A DNA stretch of 64,000 nucleotides from JANQUM01 sp047630355 (GCA_047630355.1 JBLHXN010000003.1:1-64000); one strand, 5' to 3'; shown: positions 17,083 to 26,063, counted from the first letter of the stretch. Numbers and translations are program-made. Notes: generated by a model from the letters alone, not told the origin.

Positions 17083-17865
17083 TCACATCGACTCCAACAG
17101 CATTTCCGCCAAGTCATAGACTTTCACGTCGTGTTCGCGTTCTTTGTTCTTTATGCCGTCAGACATCATCGTCATGCAGAATGGGCAACCAACCGCAATG
17201 GCAGTTGCTCCCGTTTCCAACGCTTCTTCAATCCGCTCAATATTCACTTCTTTCTTGCCTTTTTCGGCATCTTTAAACATTTGTCCGCCGCCCGCACCGC
17301 AGCACAAACCGTTAGACTTGCAGCGTTTCATTTCTATCAAATCAGCGTCGAGTGATTTGATAACTTCGCGGGGTGCTTCGTACACGTCATTCGCCCGACC
17401 AAGGTAACACGAGTCGTGGAACGTGACTTTTTTGCCTTTGAATGCTCCGCCGCCTTCAATTTTCACGCGTCCTTCGTCAATTAATTGTTGAAGAAATGTG
17501 GAATGGTGAATAACTTCGTAGTCGCCACCCAATTCAGGATATTCGTTCTTCAACGTGTTGAAACAGTGTGGACAAGCCGTCACGATTTTCTTTACGCCGT
17601 AGCCGTTCAGTACTTCAATATTTTGCTGAGCAAGCATCTGAAACATAAACTCGTTTCCGGCTCTTCGGGCGGGATCTCCGGTGCAGCTTTCTTCCGTTCC
17701 CAAAACGGCGAATTTTAACCCGATCTTATTCAATATTTTCACAAAAGCGATGGTCACTTTTTTGTAGCGGTCGTCAAACGATCCGGCACAACCCACCCAA
17801 AATAATATTTCAGGATTTTCGCCTTTGGCGGCCATATCGGCCATAGTTGGAACTTCGTAGGTCAT
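17083..17865 (-). CDS. (Fe-S)-binding CCG-domain protein, HdrB/GlpC-like electron-transfer subunit
   Basis: About 260 residues with two CCG (DUF224) cysteine-rich domains: WVGCAG near the start and CPHCFNTL, then HDSCYLGR, NGLCCGAGGG and GCPFCMT. These bind a non-cubane [4Fe-4S] cluster as in heterodisulfide reductase B. I start at the ATG ending at 17865 (MTYEVPTMAD…) because it lies just after a -7 promoter box; the frame extends 12 residues further. It looks like the soluble half of a membrane quinone oxidoreductase whose heme-b/ferredoxin half is encoded at 24712-26046. An operator-like 15-mer abuts its promoter. Confidence 0.9.
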   Translation of the reverse strand: MTYEVPTMADMAAKGENPEILFWVGCAGSFDDRYKKVTIAFVKILNKIGLKFAVLGTEESCTGDPARRAGNEFMFQMLAQQNIEVLNGYGVKKIVTACPHCFNTLKNEYPELGGDYEVIHHSTFLQQLIDEGRVKIEGGGAFKGKKVTFHDSCYLGRANDVYEAPREVIKSLDADLIEMKRCKSNGLCCGAGGGQMFKDAEKGKKEVNIERIEEALETGATAIAVGCPFCMTMMSDGIKNKEREHDVKVYDLAEMLLESM

Positions 17866-17898
17866 ATATTTTATATTATCTGAGACATTTGAATTAAA

Positions 17899-17921
17899 CA
17901 AAAATAGTATGCTTGCATAAC
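17899..17921 (-). promoter_or_regulatory. promoter -7 box with abutting MarR-type operator
   Basis: On the minus strand GTTATGCAAGCATAC (17907-17921) is followed at once by TATTTTTG (17899-17906), a TAnnTTTG -7 element, 34 bases before the iron-sulphur gene start. The 15-mer is identical to the one over the marR promoter at 49283 and to a third copy at 23907. Repression by steric block is the simplest reading. Confidence 0.65.
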
Positions 17922-18087
17922 AATTACAACGTATTCACTGCAAAAAATCTCTGCTTTGTGACGAATGTACGCCGTTTCTACCAATACAATACTATTCTCG
18001 AACCAACAGTGATGCAATAAGGTTGTTAGTCGAAGAAAACTCTCAAAACTCTACAATCTCGAATCTTCTATCTTACTTCTTAATAAA

Positions 18088-19347
18088 ATGAATCGTCTTT
18101 TTATGTTTTTGGTATTAACAGTACTCTTTTTAGCACTTGATTATTACCTTTTCCAAGCCGTTCGGATAGCGATGAAAAACCTTGCTCCAAACACGCAGCG
18201 TTGGATAACTTACGTTTACTGGGCGTTGCCCGTCATCGCAATGACCATCACCATCGTAGGGTTTTATATGTATCCCGCATATTTGAGCTACAAAGCCAGA
18301 AACCTGTTAGTCGCTGCGGTTTTCGTGCTTTATATCTCTAAAGTAATCGCCGTTCCGTTTTTATTACTAGATGATTTAGGAAGGTTCGGACGTTGGGTAA
18401 TCAGCTTGTTTCAGAAAAGCGAACCAACCGTTTCGGGAGAATTAGCAGATGCCGGAGACAAAATTACCCGCTCTGATTTTTTAGCCAAAACTGCTGTCGC
18501 GGTTACGAGTATTCACGCCGGAGCGTTGGCTTGGGGAATTATTTCGGGAGCTCACGATTACCGCATCCGACGAGTAAAACTTCCTTTAAAAAACCTCCCG
18601 AAGCAATTCGACGGCATGAAGCTAGCTCAATTATCTGATATTCATTCAGGAAGTTTTTTCAATAAAACTGCCGTGAAAGGTGGCATTGAAATGTTATTGA
18701 ACGAAAAGCCCGACGCCATATTTTTTACGGGTGATTTGGTAAACAACGAAGCTAAAGAGGTACAAGATTATATAGATGTTTTCTCGAAAGTAAAAGCTCC
18801 ACTCGGTGTATTTTCTACGCTCGGAAATCACGATTACGGCGATTATATTCAGTGGGATTCGGCGACGGCGAAAGTACAGAATTTGAAAGATCTGAAAGAA
18901 GCCCACCGCCTCATGGGTTGGGATTTACTTCTCGATGAAAACCGAAAACTAACCGTTGACGGTGAAAGTATCGGGATTTTAGGAATCCAGAATTGGGGAG
19001 CGGGCGGTTTCGCTAAATACGGCAATTTGGATAAAGCTCTGCAAGGAATGGACGATCTACCCGTAAAACTTCTCCTTTCCCACGACCCCAGCCACTGGCG
19101 GGAACAAGTTTTAGGAAAAACGAATATTGATGCTTCGTTTGCCGGACACACGCACGGAATGCAATACGGAATCGAGATTGGCAGTTTTCAATGGAGTCCG
19201 GTGCAATACCGCTACAAAGAATGGGCGGGGCTTTACTCCGAAAACGACCAAAACATCTACGTAAATCGTGGTTACGGTTATTTAGGTTATCCCGGACGTT
19301 TAGGCATTTTACCCGAAATCACGATTGTGGAATTGGTGAAAGCGTAG
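18088..19347 (+). CDS. membrane-anchored metallophosphoesterase
   Basis: A 419-residue protein with three or four N-terminal helices (about 4-20, 43-65, 75-100, and a possible one near 140-155) and then a calcineurin-like phosphoesterase domain. All five metal-ligand motifs are visible: LSDIHSG, FTGDLVNN, LGNHDYGDY, LLSHDPSH and AGHTHGMQ. Proteins of this architecture (YkuE/YaeI-like) often act on lipid-linked or pyrophosphate substrates; the actual substrate is not evident. It is a single gene, transcribed divergently from the iron-sulphur protein. Confidence 0.9.
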   Translation: MNRLFMFLVLTVLFLALDYYLFQAVRIAMKNLAPNTQRWITYVYWALPVIAMTITIVGFYMYPAYLSYKARNLLVAAVFVLYISKVIAVPFLLLDDLGRFGRWVISLFQKSEPTVSGELADAGDKITRSDFLAKTAVAVTSIHAGALAWGIISGAHDYRIRRVKLPLKNLPKQFDGMKLAQLSDIHSGSFFNKTAVKGGIEMLLNEKPDAIFFTGDLVNNEAKEVQDYIDVFSKVKAPLGVFSTLGNHDYGDYIQWDSATAKVQNLKDLKEAHRLMGWDLLLDENRKLTVDGESIGILGIQNWGAGGFAKYGNLDKALQGMDDLPVKLLLSHDPSHWREQVLGKTNIDASFAGHTHGMQYGIEIGSFQWSPVQYRYKEWAGLYSENDQNIYVNRGYGYLGYPGRLGILPEITIVELVKA

Positions 19348-19389
19348 AATAATAATTGCTATTAATTCGTAGAGAATGACTTTTTAAAT

Positions 19390-20457
19390 ATGAATTCAGA
19401 AAGCAGGTGTAAACTATGCGGAAATCCAGCTGATAAAACTGGCTCTCATTTACCTTCAAGTTCTTTTATTTCAAACTATATTAATCGTGAAGGGACTAAA
19501 GGCAGAGACAATGAATTGATGTATACTATTGAAGATTCTTTTCACAAAAAAGACCTGTTTCTTGGAAGAAAAACTGCTGGTCGAACAGACGAGGAATTAG
19601 CGAATATCGTGGGGAAGTCAATCGAGAAAATAGAAGAAATCAGATCAGAAAAAAACTCAATAGTTGTAGATTATCTCTTTTGTACGAAATGTGAAAAAGA
19701 CTTTGGGAAATTAGAAAGCCTTTTTGCTAATAAATGCCACAAGGATTTCTTGAACGGCGACATTAAATCTTCTGATATTAGTACTGTTATAAGCTTTTTT
19801 CTTCTAAATATTTGGCGGTGCAGCGTTGCCAATAGAAAACAAGAATCATTCAATTTAAAAACAGTACTTGAAAAGGCAGTAGGTAACTATTTCCTTCAAT
19901 TATTTAAGAAGCATGATGGTTTAACAGAGTCTAATTTGTCAATGTTTCCTAAAAATGTTTTTGTAGAACTTTTTGTATATCCTGTAGAAAAAGTTTTAGA
20001 GCCTCAAGACGAGTCAAAATTCTTTTTATTTCTACATCCTAAACTCAAACAGCCTTACTTTATAATGCTGGGTAGGTTCATAGTACTATTATACGAGAAA
20101 AAGAACCATCTAAAGAATTCTATATAAGACAATTTTGGACTCAAAGCTATACGGGAACGAATATCTCCGATTTTTAGCAACTCTAACTTTTCGCTATACA
20201 CTTTGTCAGAAGAAGACTTCGATATACTCTACAGACGAATTCCTGTTTCCCTTATTCAAAGTACGGTAAATAAACAGCTATCTCGTCTTAGAATAATTTG
20301 CGGAAGATTTCACTTGGACTTTGAAAGAATGAAAAAACAGTTTCAATTTTACTACGCCCAACACGGAAGTTCAAGCAATAATGAGCAACAAATTTTTGAA
20401 AATATAATGGATAAACTAATTGAAGATGGTACACTCCAATCTTCAGTCATACGATAA
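19390..20457 (+). pseudogene. zinc-ribbon-type protein of unknown family interrupted by an in-frame TAA
   Basis: The frame from 19390 to 20457 is 356 codons with one internal stop (TAA at 20125-20127, codon 246); the coding character continues on both sides in the same frame, so the two parts were one gene. The N-terminus has CKLCG and a GSHLPSSSF segment, then CTKCEKDFG near residue 98, suggesting a four-cysteine zinc site and possibly a degenerate HNH-like fold. The C-terminal part is helical. I do not recognise the family. Base composition is more A/T-rich than the neighbours, which fits horizontal acquisition. Confidence 0.6.
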
Positions 20458-20515
20458 ATTTTAATCGTTCACCCTTCTATTTGAGCGTCCAAAGGTATTC
20501 GGACAATAACCCACC

Positions 20516-21544
20516 TCAATCTACTCCCGCATATTCCACCTTCTTCGCTTTTGTTTCGAGGAAATAGCCGTCGAATTCTGCGAGAACGCCGTCGAGCGTT
20601 TCAAATAATTCATCTACCTCAAGCGTTTGCACCAATTTCATCCTTAGGGGTTTGAAATTGGGTAAGCCACGAAAATAATTAGCGTAGTGGCGTCGCATTT
20701 CGAGAATTCCCTGACGTTCACCTTTCCATTCTAACGAAAACTGTAAGTGTTGTCGAGCGGCTTGTACCCGCTGACGAATCGTTGGTAACGGAAGCATTTC
20801 TCCCGTGGCGAAATAATGTTTTATCTCGTTAAAAATCCACGGATAACCAATACTCGCCCGCCCGACCATAATTCCATCCACGCCAAAACGGTTTCGGTAT
20901 TCCAACGCCTTCTGCGGTGAATCAATATCGCCATTTCCAAAAATAGGAATTTTGATGCGGGGGTTTTCTTTTACTTTGGCAATTAATCGCCAGTCGGCTT
21001 CGCCTTTATACATTTGAGCCCGCGTCCGACCGTGAATACTCAACGCCTGAATACCCACGTCCTGCAAGCGTTCGGCTACTTCTTCGATGTTTTTGGTGTC
21101 TTCACTCCACCCCAACCGGGTTTTCACTGTTACGGGTAAATGCGTTGCTTTCACCACGGCTTCCGTCATACGTGCCATCATCGGAATATCCTGCAATAAT
21201 CCCGCTCCGGCACCTTTACAGGCCACTTTTTTCACGGGACAACCATAATTTATGTCAATCAAGTCAGGGTTCGCACGGGTCGCAATGCGAGTACATTCCG
21301 CCATGGTATCCACGTCACTTCCAAACAGTTGAATCCCGACGGGGCGTTCGTACGGGAAAATATCCAATTTCATCGTGCTTTTCGCCGCATTGCGGATTAA
21401 GCCTTCCGAGGAAATGAACTCCGTATACATCATATCTGCTCCGTTTTCTTTACAAACCTGACGGAACGGCGGGTCGCTGACATCCTCCATCGGTGCCAAC
21501 ATCAACGGGAATTCTCCTAATTCTATATTTCCTATTTTAACCAT
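20516..21544 (-). CDS. dusB: tRNA dihydrouridine synthase
   Basis: A 342-residue FMN enzyme reducing uridines in the tRNA D-loop. It has APMEDVSDPPFR at the start, the catalytic Cys in NYGCPVKKV, GAGAGLLQD, the VTVKTRLGW barrel strand, IHGRTR, PIFGNGDI and MVGRASIGYPW for flavin phosphate binding. The length is typical of DusB. It is transcribed divergently from the DsbD-N gene across a 247-base gap that carries short imperfect repeats next to its start codon. Confidence 0.95.
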   Translation of the reverse strand: MVKIGNIELGEFPLMLAPMEDVSDPPFRQVCKENGADMMYTEFISSEGLIRNAAKSTMKLDIFPYERPVGIQLFGSDVDTMAECTRIATRANPDLIDINYGCPVKKVACKGAGAGLLQDIPMMARMTEAVVKATHLPVTVKTRLGWSEDTKNIEEVAERLQDVGIQALSIHGRTRAQMYKGEADWRLIAKVKENPRIKIPIFGNGDIDSPQKALEYRNRFGVDGIMVGRASIGYPWIFNEIKHYFATGEMLPLPTIRQRVQAARQHLQFSLEWKGERQGILEMRRHYANYFRGLPNFKPLRMKLVQTLEVDELFETLDGVLAEFDGYFLETKAKKVEYAGVD

Positions 21545-21791
21545 TTTATTTGCTGTATGCTGTAAGCGATAGGCTGCAAACCTTTTGCTTTTTTATAACT
21601 CTAAAACTTGCTGACTTGTTGATCTACTAACCATTTAACTAAATTGCGAAAGTTAGCAATGTGTTAACGATGAAATTTGGGAAGGTAGTTCAACGTTTAT
21701 AAGTTTTGTAACTAATATACACCCGACTGATTTAACTTCGGGCATTTATACATTTCTGGATTCTTACGTCTTTTACCTATAGTTTTATTAG

Positions 21792-22253
21792 ATGAAATCA
21801 ACACGTTACTTCTTTTTTGTTGCCCTTCTGTTCATTGGCTTTTCTACTTCGGCTCAGGTTTTGAAACCTGCTAAATGGAATTTCAAGGCGTCTAAAATTA
21901 ACCCGCAAGTGGGTGAAATAATCAACATTATTTTCACGGCAACCATTGACAAGGAATGGTATATGTACTCTTCCCGCCTAAAAGTGAACGGACCCATGCC
22001 TACCGAAGCCCGTTTTACGAGTAATGGCAGTTTTGAAACCGTGGGAGATTTAATCCCAATAAAGCCAAAAGAAAAGTACGACGAAATCTGGGAAGGAAAA
22101 GTAAATTACTTTACTGGAAAAGCAATTTTTGTCCAAAAAGTAAAAGTGCTAAAGTCTAATCCGACCGTAGAAGGACTCTTGAGTTACCAAACCTGCACCA
22201 TCAAAGATGGAAGTTGCATTCCGAATAAAGATAAGTTCAAACTATCGCTTTAA
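21792..22253 (+). CDS. stand-alone DsbD N-terminal (thiol:disulfide interchange) domain protein
   Basis: A 153-residue exported protein: signal peptide MKSTRYFFFVALLFIGFSTS followed by one DsbC/DsbD-N immunoglobulin-like domain. The cysteine pair expected in nDsbD appears as YQTC...DGSC near the C-terminus, and the W-Y-M-Y-S segment near residue 57 is also typical. Such single-domain proteins in Bacteroidota take electrons from a membrane DsbD for periplasmic targets. No DsbD membrane part is adjacent. It converges with thiL. Confidence 0.82.
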   Translation: MKSTRYFFFVALLFIGFSTSAQVLKPAKWNFKASKINPQVGEIINIIFTATIDKEWYMYSSRLKVNGPMPTEARFTSNGSFETVGDLIPIKPKEKYDEIWEGKVNYFTGKAIFVQKVKVLKSNPTVEGLLSYQTCTIKDGSCIPNKDKFKLSL

Positions 22254-22322
22254 CCTCACCCGCCCGGCGGCCCAGTCCTCAGAGGAAAAGGACTTCATAA
22301 TTATTTATAACTCCTCTCGACG

Positions 22323-23351
22323 TCAAGCCTCAAAATGCTCCCAGCCTTGGGCTTTCATCGGTGTTAATTGTCCTGAGTTCAATACTAAAAACGCCCCTTT
22401 CTCTTCGGTTACGAACCCGATTGGCGTGATTTCCGACAAGGTTTTCACTTTCTCGAAGTCTGCTTGCGAAATCGTCATCAGTAACTCGTAATCTTCGCCT
22501 CCGTTTAACGCAACCGTGATTGGGTTAAGGTTTAACTCCGTAGCGGTTAACATGGCAGGGTTTTCAACCGGGATATTCTCTTCAAATACCCGAATTCCTA
22601 CGTTTGATGCTTTGCACAAGTGCAAAACTTCGGAAGCTAATCCGTCCGAAATATCAATCATGGAAGTTGGGACGATACCCCCTTCAATAAAGTCGTAAAT
22701 GATATCTGTGCGGGCTTCAGGTTTAAGTTGTTTCGCCACCACATACTCGTGTTTATCGAGTTCCGGTTGCATATTCGGGTCAGCTAAAAATACTTGCTTT
22801 TCCCGCTCCAAAACTTGCAGACCAAGATACGCCGCTCCTAAAGAACCCGTTACGCAAACTACGTCGTTGGGTTTTGCTCCGCTTCGGTAAGTTACTCTAT
22901 CTTTGGCAACCGTACCCACGGCAGTAACCGAAATCACTAAACCGCTTCTGGAATTGGTGGTATCTCCTCCTACTAAATCAATGCTGTAAGCTTCACACGC
23001 CGAGCGAATTCCGTCGTATAATTCGTCGATGGCTTCAACCGGAATGCGGTTACTTAATGCAATGCTGACCGTGATTTGCTTCGGCACAGCATTCATCGCC
23101 GCAATGTCAGAAACATTAACCGCCACAGCCTTGTAGCCTAAATGTTTAAACGGAACGTAAGATAAATCAAAATGGACACCTTCAAGTAGCATATCGGTAC
23201 TGATAACCGTGTAAAACTCTCCTGAATCAATCACAGCGGCATCATCTCCAATACCCTTTATTGTTTCGGGTAATGTATTATTTGTAGCGGCGGCAATACG
23301 ATCTATCAACGCAAACTCACCACCAATTTCACTTATTTCTGTTCTTTCCAT
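22323..23351 (-). CDS. thiL: thiamine-monophosphate kinase
   Basis: The 342-residue enzyme phosphorylates thiamine monophosphate to the active pyrophosphate. It shows the PurM/ThiL fold signatures: I-G-D-D-A-A-V-I near residue 37, the metal-binding D in DMLLEGVHF, VGGDTTNS, CVTGSLGAAYLGL and the C-terminal NGGEDYELL. I start at the ATG ending at 23351 (MERTEIS…); five more codons upstream are possible but would overlap a -7 promoter element. Confidence 0.95.
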   Translation of the reverse strand: MERTEISEIGGEFALIDRIAAATNNTLPETIKGIGDDAAVIDSGEFYTVISTDMLLEGVHFDLSYVPFKHLGYKAVAVNVSDIAAMNAVPKQITVSIALSNRIPVEAIDELYDGIRSACEAYSIDLVGGDTTNSRSGLVISVTAVGTVAKDRVTYRSGAKPNDVVCVTGSLGAAYLGLQVLEREKQVFLADPNMQPELDKHEYVVAKQLKPEARTDIIYDFIEGGIVPTSMIDISDGLASEVLHLCKASNVGIRVFEENIPVENPAMLTATELNLNPITVALNGGEDYELLMTISQADFEKVKTLSEITPIGFVTEEKGAFLVLNSGQLTPMKAQGWEHFEA

Positions 23352-23355
23352 ACTG

Positions 23356-23363
23356 CAAAGGTA
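23356..23363 (-). promoter_or_regulatory. -7 promoter element almost touching the thiL start
   Basis: TACCTTTG on the minus strand ends five bases before the thiL ATG. If used with normal spacing the transcript would begin at or next to the start codon, giving a leaderless or nearly leaderless mRNA. The nearest upstream TTTG (23389-23392) is at a slightly long 25-base distance. Confidence 0.45.
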
Positions 23364-23444
23364 CAAGTTTTTAGAATTGCTGCTCTAACAAAGAAGCTGC
23401 AAAAAAATACTTACCTTTAAATCACTCAATCTTAAATCCTTTAT

Positions 23445-23867
23445 ATGAAAACCTTATCTAATATTCTCTTCTTATTTTTATTAGTCAATGTGGCGTTTGC
23501 TCAATCTAAAGACGAGCGAGATGTTGAGAAATCCATTGCCCGTTTAACAAAAGCAATAGTAACTTATGATACCCAAACATTGGACAAGCTTACATCACCA
23601 TTACTAACTTATGGCCACTCAAACGGAGTGATTGAGGACAAAGTCGAATTTATTCAGAATGTAACCAAAGGAAAAACCGTTTTTACGGAAATAAGCCTCT
23701 CCGAACAATGGGTAAGAATAAGTGGTAAAACAGCGACCGTACGCCATATCCTCGATGCCAACACGAGTACAAGCGGCGTTATAAACACAATCAAACTAAA
23801 AGTTTTGTTAGTTTGGGTAAAACAAAAAGGGGACTGGATTTTGCTTGCCAGGCAAGCTGTAAAGTAA
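23445..23867 (+). CDS. exported DUF4440 / NTF2-like protein
   Basis: A 140-residue protein with a signal peptide (MKTLSNILFLFLLVNVAFAQ) and one NTF2-like fold domain (V-E-K-S-I-A-R-L-T-K-A-I-V, then a strand-rich C-terminus ending W-I-L-L-A-R-Q). This family binds small ligands in a cone-shaped pocket, and many members have no known activity. It is transcribed divergently from thiL. Confidence 0.75.
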   Translation: MKTLSNILFLFLLVNVAFAQSKDERDVEKSIARLTKAIVTYDTQTLDKLTSPLLTYGHSNGVIEDKVEFIQNVTKGKTVFTEISLSEQWVRISGKTATVRHILDANTSTSGVINTIKLKVLLVWVKQKGDWILLARQAVK

Positions 23868-23906
23868 TTTTCTCAACAGTTTCTTTGCAACTATTCCAAA
23901 ATAATA

Positions 23907-23921
23907 GTATGCTTGCATAAC
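23907..23921. promoter_or_regulatory. third copy of the MarR-type 15-mer, no clear target gene
   Basis: GTATGCTTGCATAAC is identical to the copies at 17907 and 49283, and together with AATA before and A after it matches the 17.9 kb copy over 20 bases. It lies between the DUF4440 gene and the tRNA-Phe terminator. No gene starts within 200 bases in either direction, so it may be left over from a rearrangement or control an unseen transcript. Confidence 0.5.
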
Positions 23922-23980
23922 ATTATTTTATCTTGTCGAAATATGATCTCTTCAATTACTAAAGTTCACCGTTTACAACG

Positions 23981-24008
23981 AAAAAAGCCTCGCAAATTGC
24001 GAGGCTTT
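23981..24008 (-). terminator. intrinsic terminator of tRNA-Phe
   Basis: The stem AAAGCCTCGCAA/TTGCGAGGCTTT (23984-24008) is followed on the minus strand by a run of Ts. It lies eight bases after the tRNA 3' end and is a textbook rho-independent terminator. Confidence 0.85.
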
Positions 24009-24015
24009 CGAGCGG

Positions 24016-24088
24016 TGGTGATGGACGGAATCGAACCGCCGACACAAGGATTTTCAGTCCTTTGCTCTACCAACTGAGCTACATCACC
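24016..24088 (-). tRNA. tRNA-Phe (anticodon GAA)
   Basis: The minus strand folds as a 73-base cloverleaf: acceptor stem GGTGATG/CATCACC, D-arm TAGCTCAGTTGGTAGAGC, anticodon loop CTGAAAA with anticodon GAA, and T-arm GGCGGTTCGATTCCGTC. The discriminator base is A. The 3' CCA is not encoded, so it is added by the CCA enzyme. A terminator follows directly. Confidence 0.96.
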
Positions 24089-24160
24089 GCTGAGGTATTT
24101 CCGAAACGGAGTGCAAAGTAAAGCAATGCTTTTTCTTGAAACAAGACTTTTTAACGTTTT

Positions 24161-24612
24161 ATGAAATATCAATTAGCACAAGTAAATATTTCGCCGCTCA
24201 AAGAGCCGATTGACAGTCTATTATTGACAGACTTTGTGGCTCAACTTGATGAAACAAACGCCCTTGCCGAGGCTGCTGAGGGTTTTGTCTGGCGATTACA
24301 AGGAGAGGAAGGAAACGCCACGGCTTATCAGGTATTTAATAACGAAATGACAATTATAAATTGTCGGTTTGGGAATCGGTTGAAAGTTTAAGAAATTACG
24401 TGTACCAATCGGCTCACGCCAATGTAATGAAGCAGCGAAACAAATGGTTTGACAAATTAGACAGGCCGCAAGTTGCTTTATGGTGGATTCCGGCGGGACA
24501 TACTCCTACCCCGCACGAAGCCAAGGAAAAGTTAGCCTATTTAACCAAATACGGCGAAACGAAAGAAGTATTTACATTTAAGAATATCTTTGAACCGAAT
24601 TTTGAAACTTGA
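24161..24612 (+). pseudogene. DUF3291 family protein with one frameshift
   Basis: Two frames join naturally. 24161-24360 gives MKYQLAQVNISPLKEP… to NEMTIIN, and the continuation from about 24361 gives SVWESVESLRNYVY … WWIPAGHTPTPHEAKEKL, the signature part of DUF3291. The shift is a one-base loss in AAATTG near 24358. DUF3291 is a heme-oxygenase-like or dimeric alpha-beta-barrel-type small protein of unknown role. As read, only fragments would be made. Confidence 0.75.
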
Positions 24613-24626
24613 GGTAGTAGATTTAC

Positions 24627-24634
24627 TAATTTTG
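24627..24634 (+). promoter_or_regulatory. -7 promoter element before the heme/Fe-S protein gene
   Basis: TAATTTTG matches TAnnTTTG, with TTTG at 24601-24604 as a possible -33 box. It lies 77 bases before the ATG at 24712. A small hairpin with the sequence CCCGCTTGAGCGG-like core follows in the leader. Confidence 0.45.
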
Positions 24635-24711
24635 CCCGTATGAATTCCCGCTTGAGCGGAATTAAGCGAAGAAATAAAAGAACAAAATACAATTACACTT
24701 TATAAATAAAA

Positions 24712-26046
24712 ATGGAAATTATCGCACAAATATTATTCGTAATCGCCCTCGGGGTGGCGGGTTATTTTATCTCCCGAAGAATATCACTCATATCCCGTAC
24801 CATTAAACTTGGGAAAGCGGAAGACCGAACAGATCAACCCGCCGTTCGTTTTGCGACAATGCTACGCATCGCCTTCGGACAAAGGAAAATGTTTGATCGT
24901 CCGGTTGTGGGGATAATGCACTTTATCGTGTACGCTGGTTTTATCATTATCAACATCGAAGTTTTAGAAATCATCATTGACGGCGTACTCGGAACGCACC
25001 GCATTTTTGCCGGGCCACTTGGCGGAGCGTACCCGTTTTTTATCAACGTTTTTGAATTTTTGGCGGTCGGTGTAATCATTGCCATCTTCGTTTTTCTGAT
25101 TCGTCGGAATATCATAAAGACACCCCGACTTTCACCCGAACGTCACCGTGAAATGAACGGCTGGCCGGAGCTTGACGCAAATATTATTTTAGTAACAGAA
25201 ATTGTCTTGATGTGGGCATTCCTAAGCATGAACGCCACGGACGTAATTTTACAAGAACGCGGAATCGGGCATTATGGCGAAGTGATGACGGGCAGTTTTA
25301 TGTTCAGTCAATTTTTGCAACCGATTTTTGAAGGGTTTTCAACCAACGCCCTCGTTATTTATGAACGTGCCGCGTGGTGGATTCATATTTTGGGAATCAT
25401 GGCGTTTGCCTTGTACGTGACTTATTCAAAGCACCTGCACATTGCATTGGCTTTCCCGAACACTTATTTCTCGAAGTTAAAACCAAAGGGCAAAATGGAC
25501 AATATGCCCGCCGTAACCAACGAAGTAAAAATTATGCTCGGTCTTACCGATGCTCCCGAAGGCGAAGAAGAAGTAGCCACTTTCGGAGCAAAAGACGTAC
25601 AGGATTTATCGTGGAAAAACCTCATGGATTCGTACAGCTGCACCGAATGTGGTCGCTGCACAGATGCTTGTCCCGCAAACATGACGGGTAAATTGCTTTC
25701 ACCCCGAAAAATTATGATGGATACCCGCGACCGCCTCGAAGACATTCAGAAGGGATGGGTTAAAAATGGTGATGATTTCAAAGACGAAAAAACGTTACTA
25801 GGAGATTATATCAAAGAAGAAGAGTTATTGGCTTGCACTACCTGTAACGCGTGCGTTCAGGCTTGTCCGATTCTGATTAATCCACTTGACATTATTTTAC
25901 AACTCCGCCGCTACAAAGTGATGGAGGAAAGCGATGCCCCACAATCGTGGAATATGATGTTCCAAAACCTTGAAACTAATATGGCTCCGTGGAAATTCGC
26001 TCCGACGGATCGTTTTAACTGGGCGGATGAATTGAAAGAGGATTAA
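24712..26046 (+). CDS. membrane heme b / 4Fe-4S dicluster oxidoreductase subunit
   Basis: A 444-residue integral membrane protein. The N-terminal half has about five to six helices with NarI/HdrE-like histidines (for example in MHFIVYAGF) likely to bind heme b. The C-terminal part holds two ferredoxin motifs, CTECGRCTDACP (about residue 310) and CTTCNACVQACP (about 380). In relatives the CCG-domain gene follows directly, and the pair resembles EtfAB:menaquinone oxidoreductase, which passes electrons from acyl-CoA oxidation to menaquinone. Here the CCG partner is 7 kb away at 17083-17865 on the other strand. The role in beta-oxidation is inferred. Confidence 0.88.
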   Translation: MEIIAQILFVIALGVAGYFISRRISLISRTIKLGKAEDRTDQPAVRFATMLRIAFGQRKMFDRPVVGIMHFIVYAGFIIINIEVLEIIIDGVLGTHRIFAGPLGGAYPFFINVFEFLAVGVIIAIFVFLIRRNIIKTPRLSPERHREMNGWPELDANIILVTEIVLMWAFLSMNATDVILQERGIGHYGEVMTGSFMFSQFLQPIFEGFSTNALVIYERAAWWIHILGIMAFALYVTYSKHLHIALAFPNTYFSKLKPKGKMDNMPAVTNEVKIMLGLTDAPEGEEEVATFGAKDVQDLSWKNLMDSYSCTECGRCTDACPANMTGKLLSPRKIMMDTRDRLEDIQKGWVKNGDDFKDEKTLLGDYIKEEELLACTTCNACVQACPILINPLDIILQLRRYKVMEESDAPQSWNMMFQNLETNMAPWKFAPTDRFNWADELKED

Positions 26047-26063
26047 GGAACTCCAATCCACAG

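Noticed and set aside
22323..23445. TPP riboswitch near thiL
   Set aside because: No conserved thi-box sequence (CUGAGA...ACCUGAUCUGG type) is present upstream, and the leader is almost absent.
24013..24015. Encoded CCA end on tRNA-Phe
   Set aside because: The minus-strand bases after the discriminator read CCG, not CCA, so the tail is not encoded.
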